Positions 34,368 through 44,728 of a stretch of DNA of 64,000 nt are shown piece after piece. Position 1 is the stretch's first letter. Each line of letters opens with the position of its first letter. This DNA comes from Marinobacter maritimus (GTDB taxonomy: Bacteria > Pseudomonadota > Gammaproteobacteria > Pseudomonadales > Oleiphilaceae): the NCBI RefSeq assembly GCF_007671675.1, contig NZ_VCGW01000001.1, positions 930,001 to 994,000 of the forward strand. Reading direction: 5' to 3'. Below the pieces are notes generated by a model. That model saw only the letters and a list, made by a program, of their open reading frames with translations, did not search any database and was not told where the DNA came from. Both the position numbers and the translations under genes were made by a program.

Positions 34368-36583
34368 TGGCCTTGACCGACGACATCAAACAGCAGATTC
34401 AGCAGGGCTACCGTGACGTATTGGCAGGAAAGGGGGTTCGCGCCCGCTACGGTCAACGCCTGATGATTGCTGAAATAGCGAAGTACATGGGCGAGATCAC
34501 GGAGAATGACGGCCAGCGCACCTCGCCACCGGCTGCCTGTGTGGTTGAAGCCGGCACCGGTACCGGCAAAACTCTGGCCTACCTGATTGCCGCTATTCCT
34601 GTAGCCCGGGCACTGGGTAAAACTCTGGTGATCTCAACCGCCACGGTGGCGCTGCAGGATCAAATTGTCCTGAAAGATCTGCCAGACCTGAAAAAACACA
34701 GTAAGATGAACTTCACCTGGACGCTTGCCAAAGGCCGCGGTCGGTATCTGTGTATGTCTCGCCTGGAATCCCGACTGCACGATGAAGGCAACGGCGACAG
34801 TGACACCATGCCGCTGTTCCTTCTGGACAGTCCCGGCACCGAAGAGCCGGGCACTCGGGCGTTCTTTGAGGAAATGCTGGCAAGCTACGGCTCCCGCAAG
34901 TGGGACGGCGACCGGGATCATTGGCCGGAGCAGATACCCGACGATGTCTGGCGCCAGGTCACCACCGATCACCGCCAGTGCACGAATCGCCACTGCAGCT
35001 ATTTTGACAGCTGTGCTTTTTTCGATGCCCGCAAAGACCTGGATGAAGTGGACATCGTTGTGGCCAATCACGATCTCGTTCTCGCCGACCTCGCTTTGGG
35101 CGGTGGTGCGATTCTCCCGGAACCGGAGAACGCGCTGTTCATTTTTGATGAGGCCCATCACCTGCCGGACAAGGCGCTGAATCACTTTGCGGCGTCCGTG
35201 CCGCTGAATTCGACCCGGCAATGGCTCAAGCAATTATCCCAGGCACTGGCCAAAATGCAGCCCTATCTTGCACCCGCCACACAGGCGGCCAAGAGCATTG
35301 ATCGCATAAGCACGGCCTCCCGCGATGTCGACCTGATATTGGCCCGCGTTTATGAGGAGGCCGAGCAAAACACCGGATGGGAGTTCAACGAAGAGCGCCG
35401 TTCAGCGCAGTGGCGTTATCCGGAAGGTGAGCTGCCGGAAACCTTGGCAGAGCTGGCCTCTGAAAGCCGGATTGCCACAGCCAATCTGGTGCGCCATCTG
35501 GGCGTGTTGGCGGATGAACTTCAGGGTGCGTTTGATGAGCGCAAACAGCATGAGATTGATCGCGACACCGCCGAAGCCTGGTACCCGGTTATCGGTGCCT
35601 TTCACAGCCGCTCTGAAGATCAGTTGCGGCTCTGGACAGCCTGGACAGAGCAGGTCGGTGGCCCAAAAGCGCCGCAAGAGAACGAGCAGGGCGCCTCTGA
35701 TCAACCGGGTGCTCAGGAGCCCCCACCGAAGGGCCGGATTAACAGGAGCCCACCGCCGGCGCGCTGGAGCGTGCGACAGCGGTGGGACCATGCTGAAGAC
35801 ATCACTTTGTTTAGCTCACCGGTACTGGCAGATAACCTGCTGTATTCAAGGCTCTGGTCTCGGGCTTATGGTGCCGTGCTGACCAGTGCAACATTGACCG
35901 CGCTTGGTCGTTTTGACCGGCTGCAGGCCAGAGCCGGACTGCCGGAAGCCAGCCGTTTGCTGGTGGTTCCCAGTTCGTTCCGCTACGGAGAAATGGCCAC
36001 CGTCGAGGTGCCGGCGATGACCTGCATGCCCACCGATGACGGCTTTGCGGATGAGCTGATCAAGCGCCTGCCGGCGGCATGGGCTGGTGAAACGGCCACT
36101 CTCGTGCTGTTCACCTCCCGCCGGCAAATGCACCAGGTGCGAGATGCGCTGGCGCCGGACCATCCAGATCTGATCACTACCCAGGACGACATGTCCCGGG
36201 GCGAGGTTTTGCGCCAGCACAAGAGCAAGATAGATAAGGGGATGCCCAGCGTACTGTTTGGAGTCGCCAGCTTTGCAGAAGGCATCGACTTGCCCGGAAA
36301 GTACCTTCACCACGTGGTGATCACCAGGTTACCTTTCTCGGTTCCGGACGACCCCATCGAAGCTGGTCTTGCGGAATGGATAAGCCAGCGCGGGGGTAAT
36401 CCGTTTATGGAGATTACGGTGCCGGATGCCTCCATCAAGTTGGTGCAAGCGGTTGGCCGGTTACTGCGCACAGAGGAAGACACGGGTCGGGTTACGATCC
36501 TTGATCGTCGAATTGTTGCCAGACGTTACGGCCAGTTACTGCTGGATTCATTGCCGCCATTCAGGCGGATTATTGAACGCTAG
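34367..36583 (+). CDS. dinG: ATP-dependent DNA helicase DinG
   Basis: Superfamily 2 (XPD-like) 5'-3' helicase that resolves R-loops and other structures. Walker A EAGTGTGKT (61-69), DEAH box in FDEAHHL, SAT-like TSATLTALG, and VQAVGRLLR near the C-terminus. The 4Fe-4S cluster Cys are visible: one in GRYLC (about 125) and three in CTNRHCSYFDSC (about 205-216). 738 residues, normal. Starts within the gspB stop, an unusual neighbour pair that suggests only transcriptional linkage. Confidence 0.93.
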   Translation: MALTDDIKQQIQQGYRDVLAGKGVRARYGQRLMIAEIAKYMGEITENDGQRTSPPAACVVEAGTGTGKTLAYLIAAIPVARALGKTLVISTATVALQDQIVLKDLPDLKKHSKMNFTWTLAKGRGRYLCMSRLESRLHDEGNGDSDTMPLFLLDSPGTEEPGTRAFFEEMLASYGSRKWDGDRDHWPEQIPDDVWRQVTTDHRQCTNRHCSYFDSCAFFDARKDLDEVDIVVANHDLVLADLALGGGAILPEPENALFIFDEAHHLPDKALNHFAASVPLNSTRQWLKQLSQALAKMQPYLAPATQAAKSIDRISTASRDVDLILARVYEEAEQNTGWEFNEERRSAQWRYPEGELPETLAELASESRIATANLVRHLGVLADELQGAFDERKQHEIDRDTAEAWYPVIGAFHSRSEDQLRLWTAWTEQVGGPKAPQENEQGASDQPGAQEPPPKGRINRSPPPARWSVRQRWDHAEDITLFSSPVLADNLLYSRLWSRAYGAVLTSATLTALGRFDRLQARAGLPEASRLLVVPSSFRYGEMATVEVPAMTCMPTDDGFADELIKRLPAAWAGETATLVLFTSRRQMHQVRDALAPDHPDLITTQDDMSRGEVLRQHKSKIDKGMPSVLFGVASFAEGIDLPGKYLHHVVITRLPFSVPDDPIEAGLAEWISQRGGNPFMEITVPDASIKLVQAVGRLLRTEEDTGRVTILDRRIVARRYGQLLLDSLPPFRRIIER

Positions 36584-36586
36584 GAC

Positions 36587-36613
36587 AAAAAAGAGCCAGC
36601 CCGAAGGCTGGCT
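36587..36613 (-). terminator. Rho-independent terminator, minus strand
   Basis: Perfect 8-bp stem AGCCAGCC (36594-36601) and GGCTGGCT (36606-36613) with a CGAA loop. On the minus strand it is followed by TCTTTTTT (A run at 36587-36592). On the plus strand no T run follows, so it does not obviously terminate dinG, which stops at 36583. It ends either a long 3' UTR of the MalT-like gene or a separate small transcript. Confidence 0.75.
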
Positions 36614-36738
36614 TAGTTCGAAGGGGTCCTCGAAGAACCCAAGTGTAGAAACAACGCTTTACAAGAAGTCTGAAGGCCTGAAGTTCCAGAATTCATAGCG
36701 AGGGGCTGCCTCACCTGGAAACAATAATAAGTGAACAA

Positions 36739-36770
36739 GGGGCGTAGGCGAATCGTCCAAAGGGCGTAGG
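36739..36770 (-). promoter_or_regulatory. direct repeats resembling MalT boxes
   Basis: GGGGCGTAGG (36739-36748) and AGGGCGTAGG (36761-36770) share nine of ten bases and are offset by 22 bases, two helical turns. The first differs from the remembered MalT box GGGGA(T/G)GAGG at two positions. The gene for a MalT-like regulator is 55 bases away. Function as its binding site is inference. Confidence 0.35.
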
Positions 36771-36793
36771 GCGGAGTGGAAATTCCGCCAAAA

Positions 36794-36809
36794 TGTGATG
36801 GCGCTCACA
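36794..36809. promoter_or_regulatory. CRP/Vfr-type binding site
   Basis: TGTGA (36794-36798), six bases TGGCGC, TCACA (36805-36809): an exact match to the TGTGA-N6-TCACA core of the CRP family. It is placed 15 bases beyond the stop of the MalT-like gene and far from any annotated gene start, so either it controls an unannotated transcript or it is a chance match. Confidence 0.4.
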
Positions 36810-36824
36810 ACGGTGTAGTGAAAA

Positions 36825-39554
36825 TTACCGGGCGAGAATGCCCAGTTCCCACGCCCGTGCTAGCGCCTCTGTTCTCCGGCCTACGCCGAGCTTGCCATAC
36901 AGATTGCGGATGTGAGCTTTTACAGTTGTTGGTGCCACGCCCATACGTACCGCGATGTCCTTGTTTGAGAGGCCCGCATGGATGAGTTCCAACACTTCCA
37001 TCTCCCGCTGGCTAAGCGGCTCAGTAAGGCTCTGGCCTGAACTCTCGGTTCTCTCGATACGTGCACGGCTGGGGTTCGGTGCAGGAGTGCTCCGGTTCTC
37101 CAGAATTGCCCTCAAGTTGCGGTACCAGCTTCCCTGACCCTTCAGAGACGGTAATTCAAGCAACAGATCCCCCAGACGAGGGCTTTCTTCGGCAAACAAA
37201 CGCACAAATCCCGCTTCGGCTGCCAGTGCAACTGCCCGTTCAAGCCGTTCGCGACTTTGTTGAATCCGGCTTTGCAGAGCAAGTGCTTCGCCACAAACGA
37301 GCAGCGCTTCCACAAGATGCCGGATATGCTCATTTTCCTCGGTATCCGGTAGCAGGCATTCCAATATTTCAAGGGCTTTGTCTGGCTTGCCTTCGGCCAC
37401 CAGGAGCCGGGCTTGGCTGATGCTGTTCTGCTCCAGGTTCAGAGGGTTGGATGCGACTTGGCTGGCCAGGGTTTCCAGGCTTTGACGTGCCTGGGTTGGC
37501 TGGCCTGCGGCCAGAAAACACCTTGCCAGAAGTGCTGTGCTGGCCGGTGGTTCGAAGACAATCTGTTCTCTTCGCTTTCGGCCAATCTGGCCGGCGTCCT
37601 CAAGCCACTCGATTGCCTCCTGGTAACGGCCTTCGCTGAAGGCCAGATGGCCTCGTACGTGCTGAATGATGACGTGCTGGCCAGGTTCTGTTCCCTGCTG
37701 CACGTGCTCCAGCAACGGTGCCAGATGCGCGGCTGCATCCTCTGGCTGGTTACGCTCTCGGTAAATCTCGGTGAGTGCGGCATTCAGCCAACATGAGATA
37801 AGACGGGGTTGGGTGGGGTCTGCGTAGTGCTGATCAACCCAATTACGTACTTCAGTGCAGGTATCCAGAGCGAGATCCATGTCTCCACGATTGTACTGTA
37901 TCCAGGCTAGCAAACCGCCACTGGAAAGCACCGTGCTTGGTTTGCGTTCAAGCTGCCCGTAGTGAACAGAGAAGGTCAAGGCTTCTTCGGCGCCGTTCAG
38001 ATCGCCTTTACCGTAATCATCAAGCCCAAGGCCGTAATAGGTAACCGATTTTAAGGGGATTCGGGTGTGATCTATATCGGCAAGAACCTGTTGAGTGAGG
38101 TCACTGGCGCGCTTTTCATCACTGCGGGATCGGGCCAGATACGAGCGTATGAGGGCTATCTCGCTTTGCAACCCCAGAGCGCCTTCAGTATCCGGTGCGG
38201 AATCTGCAAGAGGGCGGTCCAGCAAATTCTCGACGTTGGACAGCAGTGGCTCAAGGTGTTCGAGCCGGTTGGCAAAAAACCGACCCCAGATACGCAGCAT
38301 CTGTAGCTGGGCATTGTCTTTGGTCTGCTTGGCGGGCAGGGCATCGAGCCAGGCAAGTACAGGTAAGTGATAACCGCCGTGAATCAGGTTGTTGCCATGA
38401 GTTGCCAGTACATTGGCAAGCCATGGCCAATCCTGTTTCTGAACAATCTGGGCGATGGCTTCCTGAACCTGGCCGTGCGCAAGAAGCCACTCTACCGTGC
38501 GTCGCCAGAGCAGTCGGGCACGCGCGGGATCGGTTTGGCGAACCCGTTGCAGTAAAGCGTCGCGAAACAGATCGTGGTAGCGGAACCATTCGTTGCAATT
38601 GTCCAGAGGGATCAGGAAAAGGTTCTGTGAAAGTAACATCTCCAGCTTTTTCTGTCCGTCATCGCTGTTACGGATAGCGTTGCAAAGAGACGCGCATAGC
38701 CGCGGGCAACAGGCAGTATCCAGCAAGAATGCGACTATATCGTCCGGCTGTTTATCCAGTACTTCGCTGAGCACATAGTCACTGATATGCCGGTCATCGA
38801 TGCTCAAGCCCTGGTTTGGTTTGTCCAGGCTTGTATCCTGACGGCCTGCCTTGGCGCTGTTGGTTCCCGATAAAGCGGAGAGCTGCAGGGCAGCAACCCA
38901 GCCCTCTGTGCGTCGGCAGATGAGCTGTACATCGTGCTCTGAAATGGCGAGGCCCATCGTGTGGTGAAAAAAATCTCGGCACTCGTCTTCCGAGAACGCC
39001 AACAACGCAGGGTGGATCTCTTGCACCCAGCGCCTTACCCGCCAGCGTGCCAATGGAAGTGGAGGCTCCGTCCGGGACGCTAAAGTAACCGTGACGTCCT
39101 CGGGAAGGTAATCCAAAAAATATCCGAATTGCCGCTGTATCTGATCGTTCGCAATGAAGTGAAAATCATCCAGCACCAGAACCCATGGGCCACCATCAGA
39201 TGAAAGTGCGTTGATCAGCGCCGTGATCGCACCGCTGAAGTTGTCATCCGAACTGCCGGAAAGGTCCCTGTTGCAGCTTTCCAGCCCCGTCAGCCCTGCG
39301 TGTTCAAAGGCGCCGGCGACATACTGCCAGAACCGGCGAGGTTCGTTATCGTGCTCGTCCAGAGACAGCCAGGCGATGGGCCCTGTGGTGCGCGCACACC
39401 ACTGGCTTACCAGTGTGGTTTTGCCAAATCCCGCCGGTGCTATCACAAGGTTCAGGCGTTTGGGATAACCGGTGGCCAACAGCGAGCTGAGGCGTTCACG
39501 CCGCACAGCGCGTGGGTCGGAGGCGGGCCTCAGGAATTTGGTGGTTAACAGCAT
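36825..39554 (-). CDS. MalT-like LuxR-family ATP-dependent transcriptional regulator
   Basis: 909-residue STAND regulator of the MalT/LAL type. N-terminal NTPase with Walker A APAGFGKTT (about 39-47) and hydrophobic strand VLVLDDFH (Walker B-like), a long TPR-like helical sensor region (about 400-800), and a C-terminal LuxR-type helix-turn-helix (LSQREMEVLELIHAGLSNKD, then TVKAHIRNLYGKLGV, about 845-900). Such proteins bind an effector and ATP, oligomerise and activate transcription. The effector is unknown; no maltose genes are nearby. It stands alone between convergent dinG and divergent cysB. Confidence 0.88.
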   Translation of the reverse strand: MLLTTKFLRPASDPRAVRRERLSSLLATGYPKRLNLVIAPAGFGKTTLVSQWCARTTGPIAWLSLDEHDNEPRRFWQYVAGAFEHAGLTGLESCNRDLSGSSDDNFSGAITALINALSSDGGPWVLVLDDFHFIANDQIQRQFGYFLDYLPEDVTVTLASRTEPPLPLARWRVRRWVQEIHPALLAFSEDECRDFFHHTMGLAISEHDVQLICRRTEGWVAALQLSALSGTNSAKAGRQDTSLDKPNQGLSIDDRHISDYVLSEVLDKQPDDIVAFLLDTACCPRLCASLCNAIRNSDDGQKKLEMLLSQNLFLIPLDNCNEWFRYHDLFRDALLQRVRQTDPARARLLWRRTVEWLLAHGQVQEAIAQIVQKQDWPWLANVLATHGNNLIHGGYHLPVLAWLDALPAKQTKDNAQLQMLRIWGRFFANRLEHLEPLLSNVENLLDRPLADSAPDTEGALGLQSEIALIRSYLARSRSDEKRASDLTQQVLADIDHTRIPLKSVTYYGLGLDDYGKGDLNGAEEALTFSVHYGQLERKPSTVLSSGGLLAWIQYNRGDMDLALDTCTEVRNWVDQHYADPTQPRLISCWLNAALTEIYRERNQPEDAAAHLAPLLEHVQQGTEPGQHVIIQHVRGHLAFSEGRYQEAIEWLEDAGQIGRKRREQIVFEPPASTALLARCFLAAGQPTQARQSLETLASQVASNPLNLEQNSISQARLLVAEGKPDKALEILECLLPDTEENEHIRHLVEALLVCGEALALQSRIQQSRERLERAVALAAEAGFVRLFAEESPRLGDLLLELPSLKGQGSWYRNLRAILENRSTPAPNPSRARIERTESSGQSLTEPLSQREMEVLELIHAGLSNKDIAVRMGVAPTTVKAHIRNLYGKLGVGRRTEALARAWELGILAR

Positions 39555-39670
39555 TGATTTCCCGGATACCGGATAAATGTTGATATCGGATTGTGTGCTT
39601 TGCCGCCGTCAAGTCAAGGCCTGGAGCAACAAACATGGGTGTCAAAAGCGGCAGGGCTCAAGTTTTGGTC

Positions 39671-39699
39671 TAAACTGAGTCAGAGACCTCATCTATACT
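39671..39699 (+). promoter_or_regulatory. cysB: candidate promoter of cysB
   Basis: TATACT at 39694-39699 (one base off consensus) with TAAACT at 39671-39676, spacer 17 bases, followed by an A-rich initial region. It lies 109 bases before the cysB start. The rest of 39555-39807 holds the divergent promoter of the MalT-like gene; a tandem CCGGATA pair is at 39562-39575. Confidence 0.4.
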
Positions 39700-39711
39700 A
39701 AAAAAGAATGA

Positions 39712-41501
<1,790 letters not shown>

Positions 41502-41553
41502 AAAACGTCTGCACCTGATTCGGGTTTTCGAGCAGGTTAGCATTAAACGCCTA

Positions 41554-41588
41554 ATTCCATGAAGGAATGACAATCTATATGGTTATAG
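41554..41588. promoter_or_regulatory. two dyads upstream of cysH, possible CysB operator
   Basis: ATTCC-N5-GGAAT (41554-41568) and CTATA-TGGT-TATAG (41575-41588) lie 53-87 bases before the cysH start, centres about 20 bases apart. This is the right place for LysR-type activation. The link to CysB is inferred from gene function only. Confidence 0.35.
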
Positions 41589-41743
41589 CTTGCCGCGAAT
41601 GTGTAGGCAGAAAACGTCACTGATTTGTTGCAATGTACGATGCAATCTTTGCCGGTTTTTCTTATGATACCGCGTCAATAAAAGGGGGAGCAGGCTTTGC
41701 TTTCCGTTAGCATTCTCATTTGGACTTGAATCAGGAGATCACT

Positions 41744-42358
41744 GTGGAACTGGCATGTCTTGACCTTGAAGGCGTATTGATCCCGGAAATCTGGATCGCA
41801 TTTGCGGAAAAAACCGGTATCGATGAACTCAAGGCGACAACCCGCGATATTCCTGATTACGATGTTTTGATGAAACAGCGTCTGCGGATTCTGGATGAGC
41901 ATGGATACGGCTTGCCGGCAATTCAGGAAGTGATTGGTACACTGGATCCGTTGCCAGGCGCCCGAGAGTTTCTGGACTGGCTGCGCGAGCGGTTTCAGGT
42001 TGTGATTCTTTCAGACACCTTTTATGAATTCGCCATGCCACTGATGAAGAAGTTGGGCTACCCGGCGCTGCTTTGTCATAAGCTGGAAGTCGCAGAGAAC
42101 GGCCAGATCACCAATTACCTGCTGCGCCAGAGAGACCCCAAGCGCCAGTCAGTGCGTGCGTTTCAATTGCTTAACTACCGCGTGATTGCGGCGGGTGATT
42201 CGTACAACGACACCACCATGCTTGGGCAGGCGGAAGCAGGCATTCTGTTCCACGCGCCTCAGAACGTCATTGACGAGTTTCCCCAGTACCCGGCTGTGCA
42301 TGAGTTTGAAGACCTGAAGAAGGAATTTCTGAAGGCGAGTGCCGTTCACAGCGTCTGA
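41744..42358 (+). CDS. thrH: phosphoserine phosphatase / homoserine phosphotransferase ThrH
   Basis: HAD-superfamily enzyme which in Pseudomonas aeruginosa dephosphorylates phosphoserine and transfers phosphate to homoserine. Very close to ThrH: ELACLDLEGVLIPEIWIAFA, motif II SDTFYEF, and motif IV GDSYNDTTML. 204 residues. The GTG at 41744 has AGGAG exactly 6 bases upstream and matches the ThrH N-terminus; an in-frame TTG at 41720 is rejected. Its terminator is formed by the 3' end of the convergent pabB gene. Confidence 0.95.
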   Translation: MELACLDLEGVLIPEIWIAFAEKTGIDELKATTRDIPDYDVLMKQRLRILDEHGYGLPAIQEVIGTLDPLPGAREFLDWLRERFQVVILSDTFYEFAMPLMKKLGYPALLCHKLEVAENGQITNYLLRQRDPKRQSVRAFQLLNYRVIAAGDSYNDTTMLGQAEAGILFHAPQNVIDEFPQYPAVHEFEDLKKEFLKASAVHSV

Positions 42359-42370
42359 ATACAAACTTGT

Positions 42371-42407
42371 TGAATCAGGGCGGCGGCTGGTCGCCCTGAT
42401 TCAGATT
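42371..42407 (+). terminator. terminator of thrH embedded in pabB coding sequence
   Basis: Perfect 12-bp stem TGAATCAGGGCG (42371-42382) and CGCCCTGATTCA (42392-42403), 9-base loop, then GATTTT. The pabB stop is at 42377-42375, so most of the hairpin encodes the last residues (NQGDQPPP) of PabB. On the minus strand no T run follows. Confidence 0.75.
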
Positions 42408-43772
42408 TTCCAGGAAATCCATCAGCGGTTTCACTTTGGTAAGCGTTTCCTGATATTCGCTTTCCGGATCCGAGTCGGCCACGATGCCGCCGCCGCCACA
42501 ACACCGGATCATTCCTTGTCCTCCCGCAGGCCCTTCAGACAGATCGCCGTCACAAAGCATGGTGCGGATAGCGATGTTGCTGTCCAGCGTGCCATCCAAC
42601 CCGCGATAAAATACAGAACCGCAGTAAGGGCCGCGCCAGTGTGGTTCCAGCTCCCGGATAATTTCCATGGAACGGATTTTCGGTGCACCGGTAATGGAAC
42701 CGCCGGGGAAGGCATCGAACAGCACCTGCATTGGTGACGCGTCGTCTGCGAGCTCAGCGCGAATATGACTGACCAGATGATGCACGTTCCGATAGGATTC
42801 GAGCGCAAACAGTCTCTCGACAGCAACAGACCCCGGCGTAGCGTGAACGCTCAGATCGTTGCGCAACAAGTCCACAATCATCAGGTTCTCAGCTCGATCT
42901 TTTTCCGATGCCTCCAGCTCAGCAGCGTAGCCTGCGTCTTCGGAAGGAGTGTCTCCCCTTGGCCGGGTGCCTTTGATCGGGCTGGTTTTTACGGTGCGAC
43001 CACGAATTTCCAGAAAGCGCTCGGGGGAAATGGACAACACTGCGCCTGAACCTGTATTCAGGAAGGCGCTGTAAGGTGTTGGGTTAGCCTCAGCCAACGC
43101 CTGAAACGCCTGCCATGGATCCCCTGAATAACTGCCCTGAAATTCCTGGGAAAGGTTCGCCTGATAGCAATCACCGGCATTGATGTAGTGCTTAACCGTT
43201 TTAACGCCGGCCATAAATTCTTCGGCAGGCTGACGGGCCTTGAAGGGCGAAACCATCTTCCACTTGGCTGGGTTGCTGGGCGGCCTGGAGGATAGCCAGA
43301 GCTGAAGGGCATTCAGGGTCTGATCCGGGCACTCAGGGTGAACCCAGAGATGGTAGGTTTCAGTTGCGCGGTTGTGACTCGCCGCCCAAAGGTAGAAGCC
43401 CGCAGAAAGCAAGGGGGTCGCAGGCATCCGACACAGAGGGGAAAGACGTTTTTCCTTGATGTATCCGAATTCGTAACTCAGGAAGCCGACCCACCCGCCT
43501 GTCAGGGCCGGCTGTGCATTCTGCATGGGCATTTCATAGCGTTGAACCAGGCTTTCCATTTCCGCGGACAGTGTGTTGGTGTCCAGAGTATCGCCATCCT
43601 CGTGCGTTACACACCTGGTAGCAATTGCGCCCGCCGTAAACCCGCTGAAGAAACCGCGACCATCACCGGTTCCAACACTGCCGAGATAGGCGAAGTCCGG
43701 CTGATGGGCTGCGTGGGCAAGAAGTTGTTCGTACTCCTGCCGGCTGAGCAGGGAGGAAACAGGAAGTGGCAA
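42375..43772 (-). CDS. pabB: aminodeoxychorismate synthase component I
   Basis: Converts chorismate and ammonia to 4-amino-4-deoxychorismate for folate, with PabA elsewhere. Chorismate-binding domain signatures: SPERFLEIRGRTVKTSPIKG with the PIKGTRPRG loop and its active-site Lys, AENLMIVDLLRND, PGGSITGAPK and CGGGGIVADSDPESEY. 465 residues. The start is a TTG with GGAG 5 bases upstream; no ATG fits the family start better. Stand-alone gene convergent with thrH. Confidence 0.92.
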   Translation of the reverse strand: MPLPVSSLLSRQEYEQLLAHAAHQPDFAYLGSVGTGDGRGFFSGFTAGAIATRCVTHEDGDTLDTNTLSAEMESLVQRYEMPMQNAQPALTGGWVGFLSYEFGYIKEKRLSPLCRMPATPLLSAGFYLWAASHNRATETYHLWVHPECPDQTLNALQLWLSSRPPSNPAKWKMVSPFKARQPAEEFMAGVKTVKHYINAGDCYQANLSQEFQGSYSGDPWQAFQALAEANPTPYSAFLNTGSGAVLSISPERFLEIRGRTVKTSPIKGTRPRGDTPSEDAGYAAELEASEKDRAENLMIVDLLRNDLSVHATPGSVAVERLFALESYRNVHHLVSHIRAELADDASPMQVLFDAFPGGSITGAPKIRSMEIIRELEPHWRGPYCGSVFYRGLDGTLDSNIAIRTMLCDGDLSEGPAGGQGMIRCCGGGGIVADSDPESEYQETLTKVKPLMDFLENLNQGDQPPP

Positions 43773-43825
43773 ATTAACTCCGGTTAATTGGAATAATGAT
43801 ACTCAGGCCACAAAACGGGCATTGT

Positions 43826-43889
43826 CGGCTCCGGACGGCCACTGGTTTAATGCAACCACTTACAAACACCCGCAGGCCGTCCGGAGTCG
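43826..43889. repeat. inverted repeat upstream of an exported-protein gene
   Basis: CGGCTCCGGACGGCC (43826-43840) and GGCCGTCCGGAGTCG (43875-43889) pair over 15 positions with one mismatch, around a 34-base spacer. Each arm contains the self-complementary TCCGGA. It lies between divergent pabB and the gene at 43960. It could be a large operator pair, an attenuator-like hairpin or a dispersed repeat. Confidence 0.6.
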
Positions 43890-43959
43890 GAAAACGGCAT
43901 TCTAACGGAGTTGGCCAGTCTTGGCGTGGAAATTTAACGCGATTAAAACAGGAATAATA

Positions 43960-44556
43960 ATGATGCCTTACCTTGGAAAGTCCCTGCTGAACGCAATTTT
44001 GCTCGCTGCTTTTGCCTTTGCCCCCATCCTGAGCGCCGAAGAAGCACCCGGCGCTGAAATGTCTGAAGAGCAGGAAATGGCCATAAAACGGGAGTTGTCT
44101 AAATATGCGGTTCTAGGCCAGCAGCAGATATTGCACCTCACAAAACAGGCGACAGATGATTATTCAGACACGTTGACGGACGCAGACACCAATACGCCGG
44201 CTGCGTGGATGCTCCTTGAAGATGGCACGACCATCAAACGGATTGACCTGGATGGACAGGCGGAGAACGCGCCCGCACAAATACGGATTCTGATGTACCG
44301 CGCCGCCCTAAAGTCCGTTGCTCGCCGGGGGAAGATACATGCTGCGGCGATCCTTTACACAGGCAAGTTGCGTGAAGGCAGCGATGACGAAGCTCTGGTG
44401 GTTGAGTACGAACACCGCTTGGGCATTGCGGGAAACAAGGTTATTCCCTACCTGATAGAGAATGGCAAAGTAGCTTATTCCGAACCGGTTACCAGCGAAA
44501 AACCTTTCCAGATTTTTTACGACAGCAAAGCGGAAGCAGAGAGCAGCGCGAATTGA
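43960..44556 (+). CDS. exported protein, unknown function
   Basis: 198 residues with a signal peptide (hydrophobic core LLNAILLAAFAFAPILSA, cleavage before EE). The mature part has one mixed alpha/beta domain; features include a QQQILHLTKQATDDYSDTL helix, AAWMLLEDGTTIKRIDLDG, and HAAAILYTGKL. No family recognised. Two ATG codons in tandem (43960, 43963) follow AGGA at 7 bases; a TTG at 43921 is rejected. Alone, upstream of the DUF6160-like gene. Confidence 0.7.
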   Translation: MMPYLGKSLLNAILLAAFAFAPILSAEEAPGAEMSEEQEMAIKRELSKYAVLGQQQILHLTKQATDDYSDTLTDADTNTPAAWMLLEDGTTIKRIDLDGQAENAPAQIRILMYRAALKSVARRGKIHAAAILYTGKLREGSDDEALVVEYEHRLGIAGNKVIPYLIENGKVAYSEPVTSEKPFQIFYDSKAEAESSAN

Positions 44557-44578
44557 TTTGAGACTCAGTCGCGATTTG

Positions 44579-44591
44579 TTACAGCCTGTAA
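44579..44591. promoter_or_regulatory. palindrome upstream of the DUF6160-like gene
   Basis: TTACAG-C-CTGTAA is a perfect 13-base dyad 138 bases before the gene. A second near-perfect dyad, GACTGTT-A-AACAATC, lies near 44630-44644. These may be operators; no regulator can be named. Confidence 0.35.
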
Positions 44592-44687
44592 GTAATGGGT
44601 TAAGAATTGTGAAAGCAGTCACGGACTAGGACTGTTAAACAATCTTAAATGGATTTGTGGAGAGTCGAACTCCATACCCAAAATTAA

Positions 44688-44714
44688 AAACTCAGATAAC
44701 AACAAAATGAGTTT
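44688..44714 (+). promoter_or_regulatory. leader hairpin directly before the ribosome site of the DUF6160-like gene
   Basis: AAACTCA (44688-44694) pairs with TGAGTTT (44708-44714), ending 2 bases before AAGGAG (44717-44722). Upstream, TGGAG and CTCCA (near 44658-44674) form a second small hairpin. The first hairpin could influence access of ribosomes or protect the mRNA 5' region. Confidence 0.4.
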
Positions 44715-44728
44715 ATAAGGAGATAATA

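Larger units (their letters stand above)
36614..36824. other. convergent intergenic region with regulatory-looking elements
   Basis: Between the 3' ends of dinG and the MalT-like gene. It carries, read on the minus strand, a CRP-like palindrome (36809-36794), two direct repeats (36770-36761 and 36748-36739), a TATTAT hexamer in the run at about 36730-36722, a 27-codon frame (36696-36613) lacking a good ribosome site, and the terminator at 36613-36587. Together these could be an activator-dependent small RNA gene of about 125 bases. No protein gene is convincing here. Confidence 0.35.

Noticed and set aside
36613..36696. 27-codon minus-strand ORF before the terminator
   Set aside because: Not reported as a gene because no ribosome site is at a workable distance; kept only as part of the possible small RNA.
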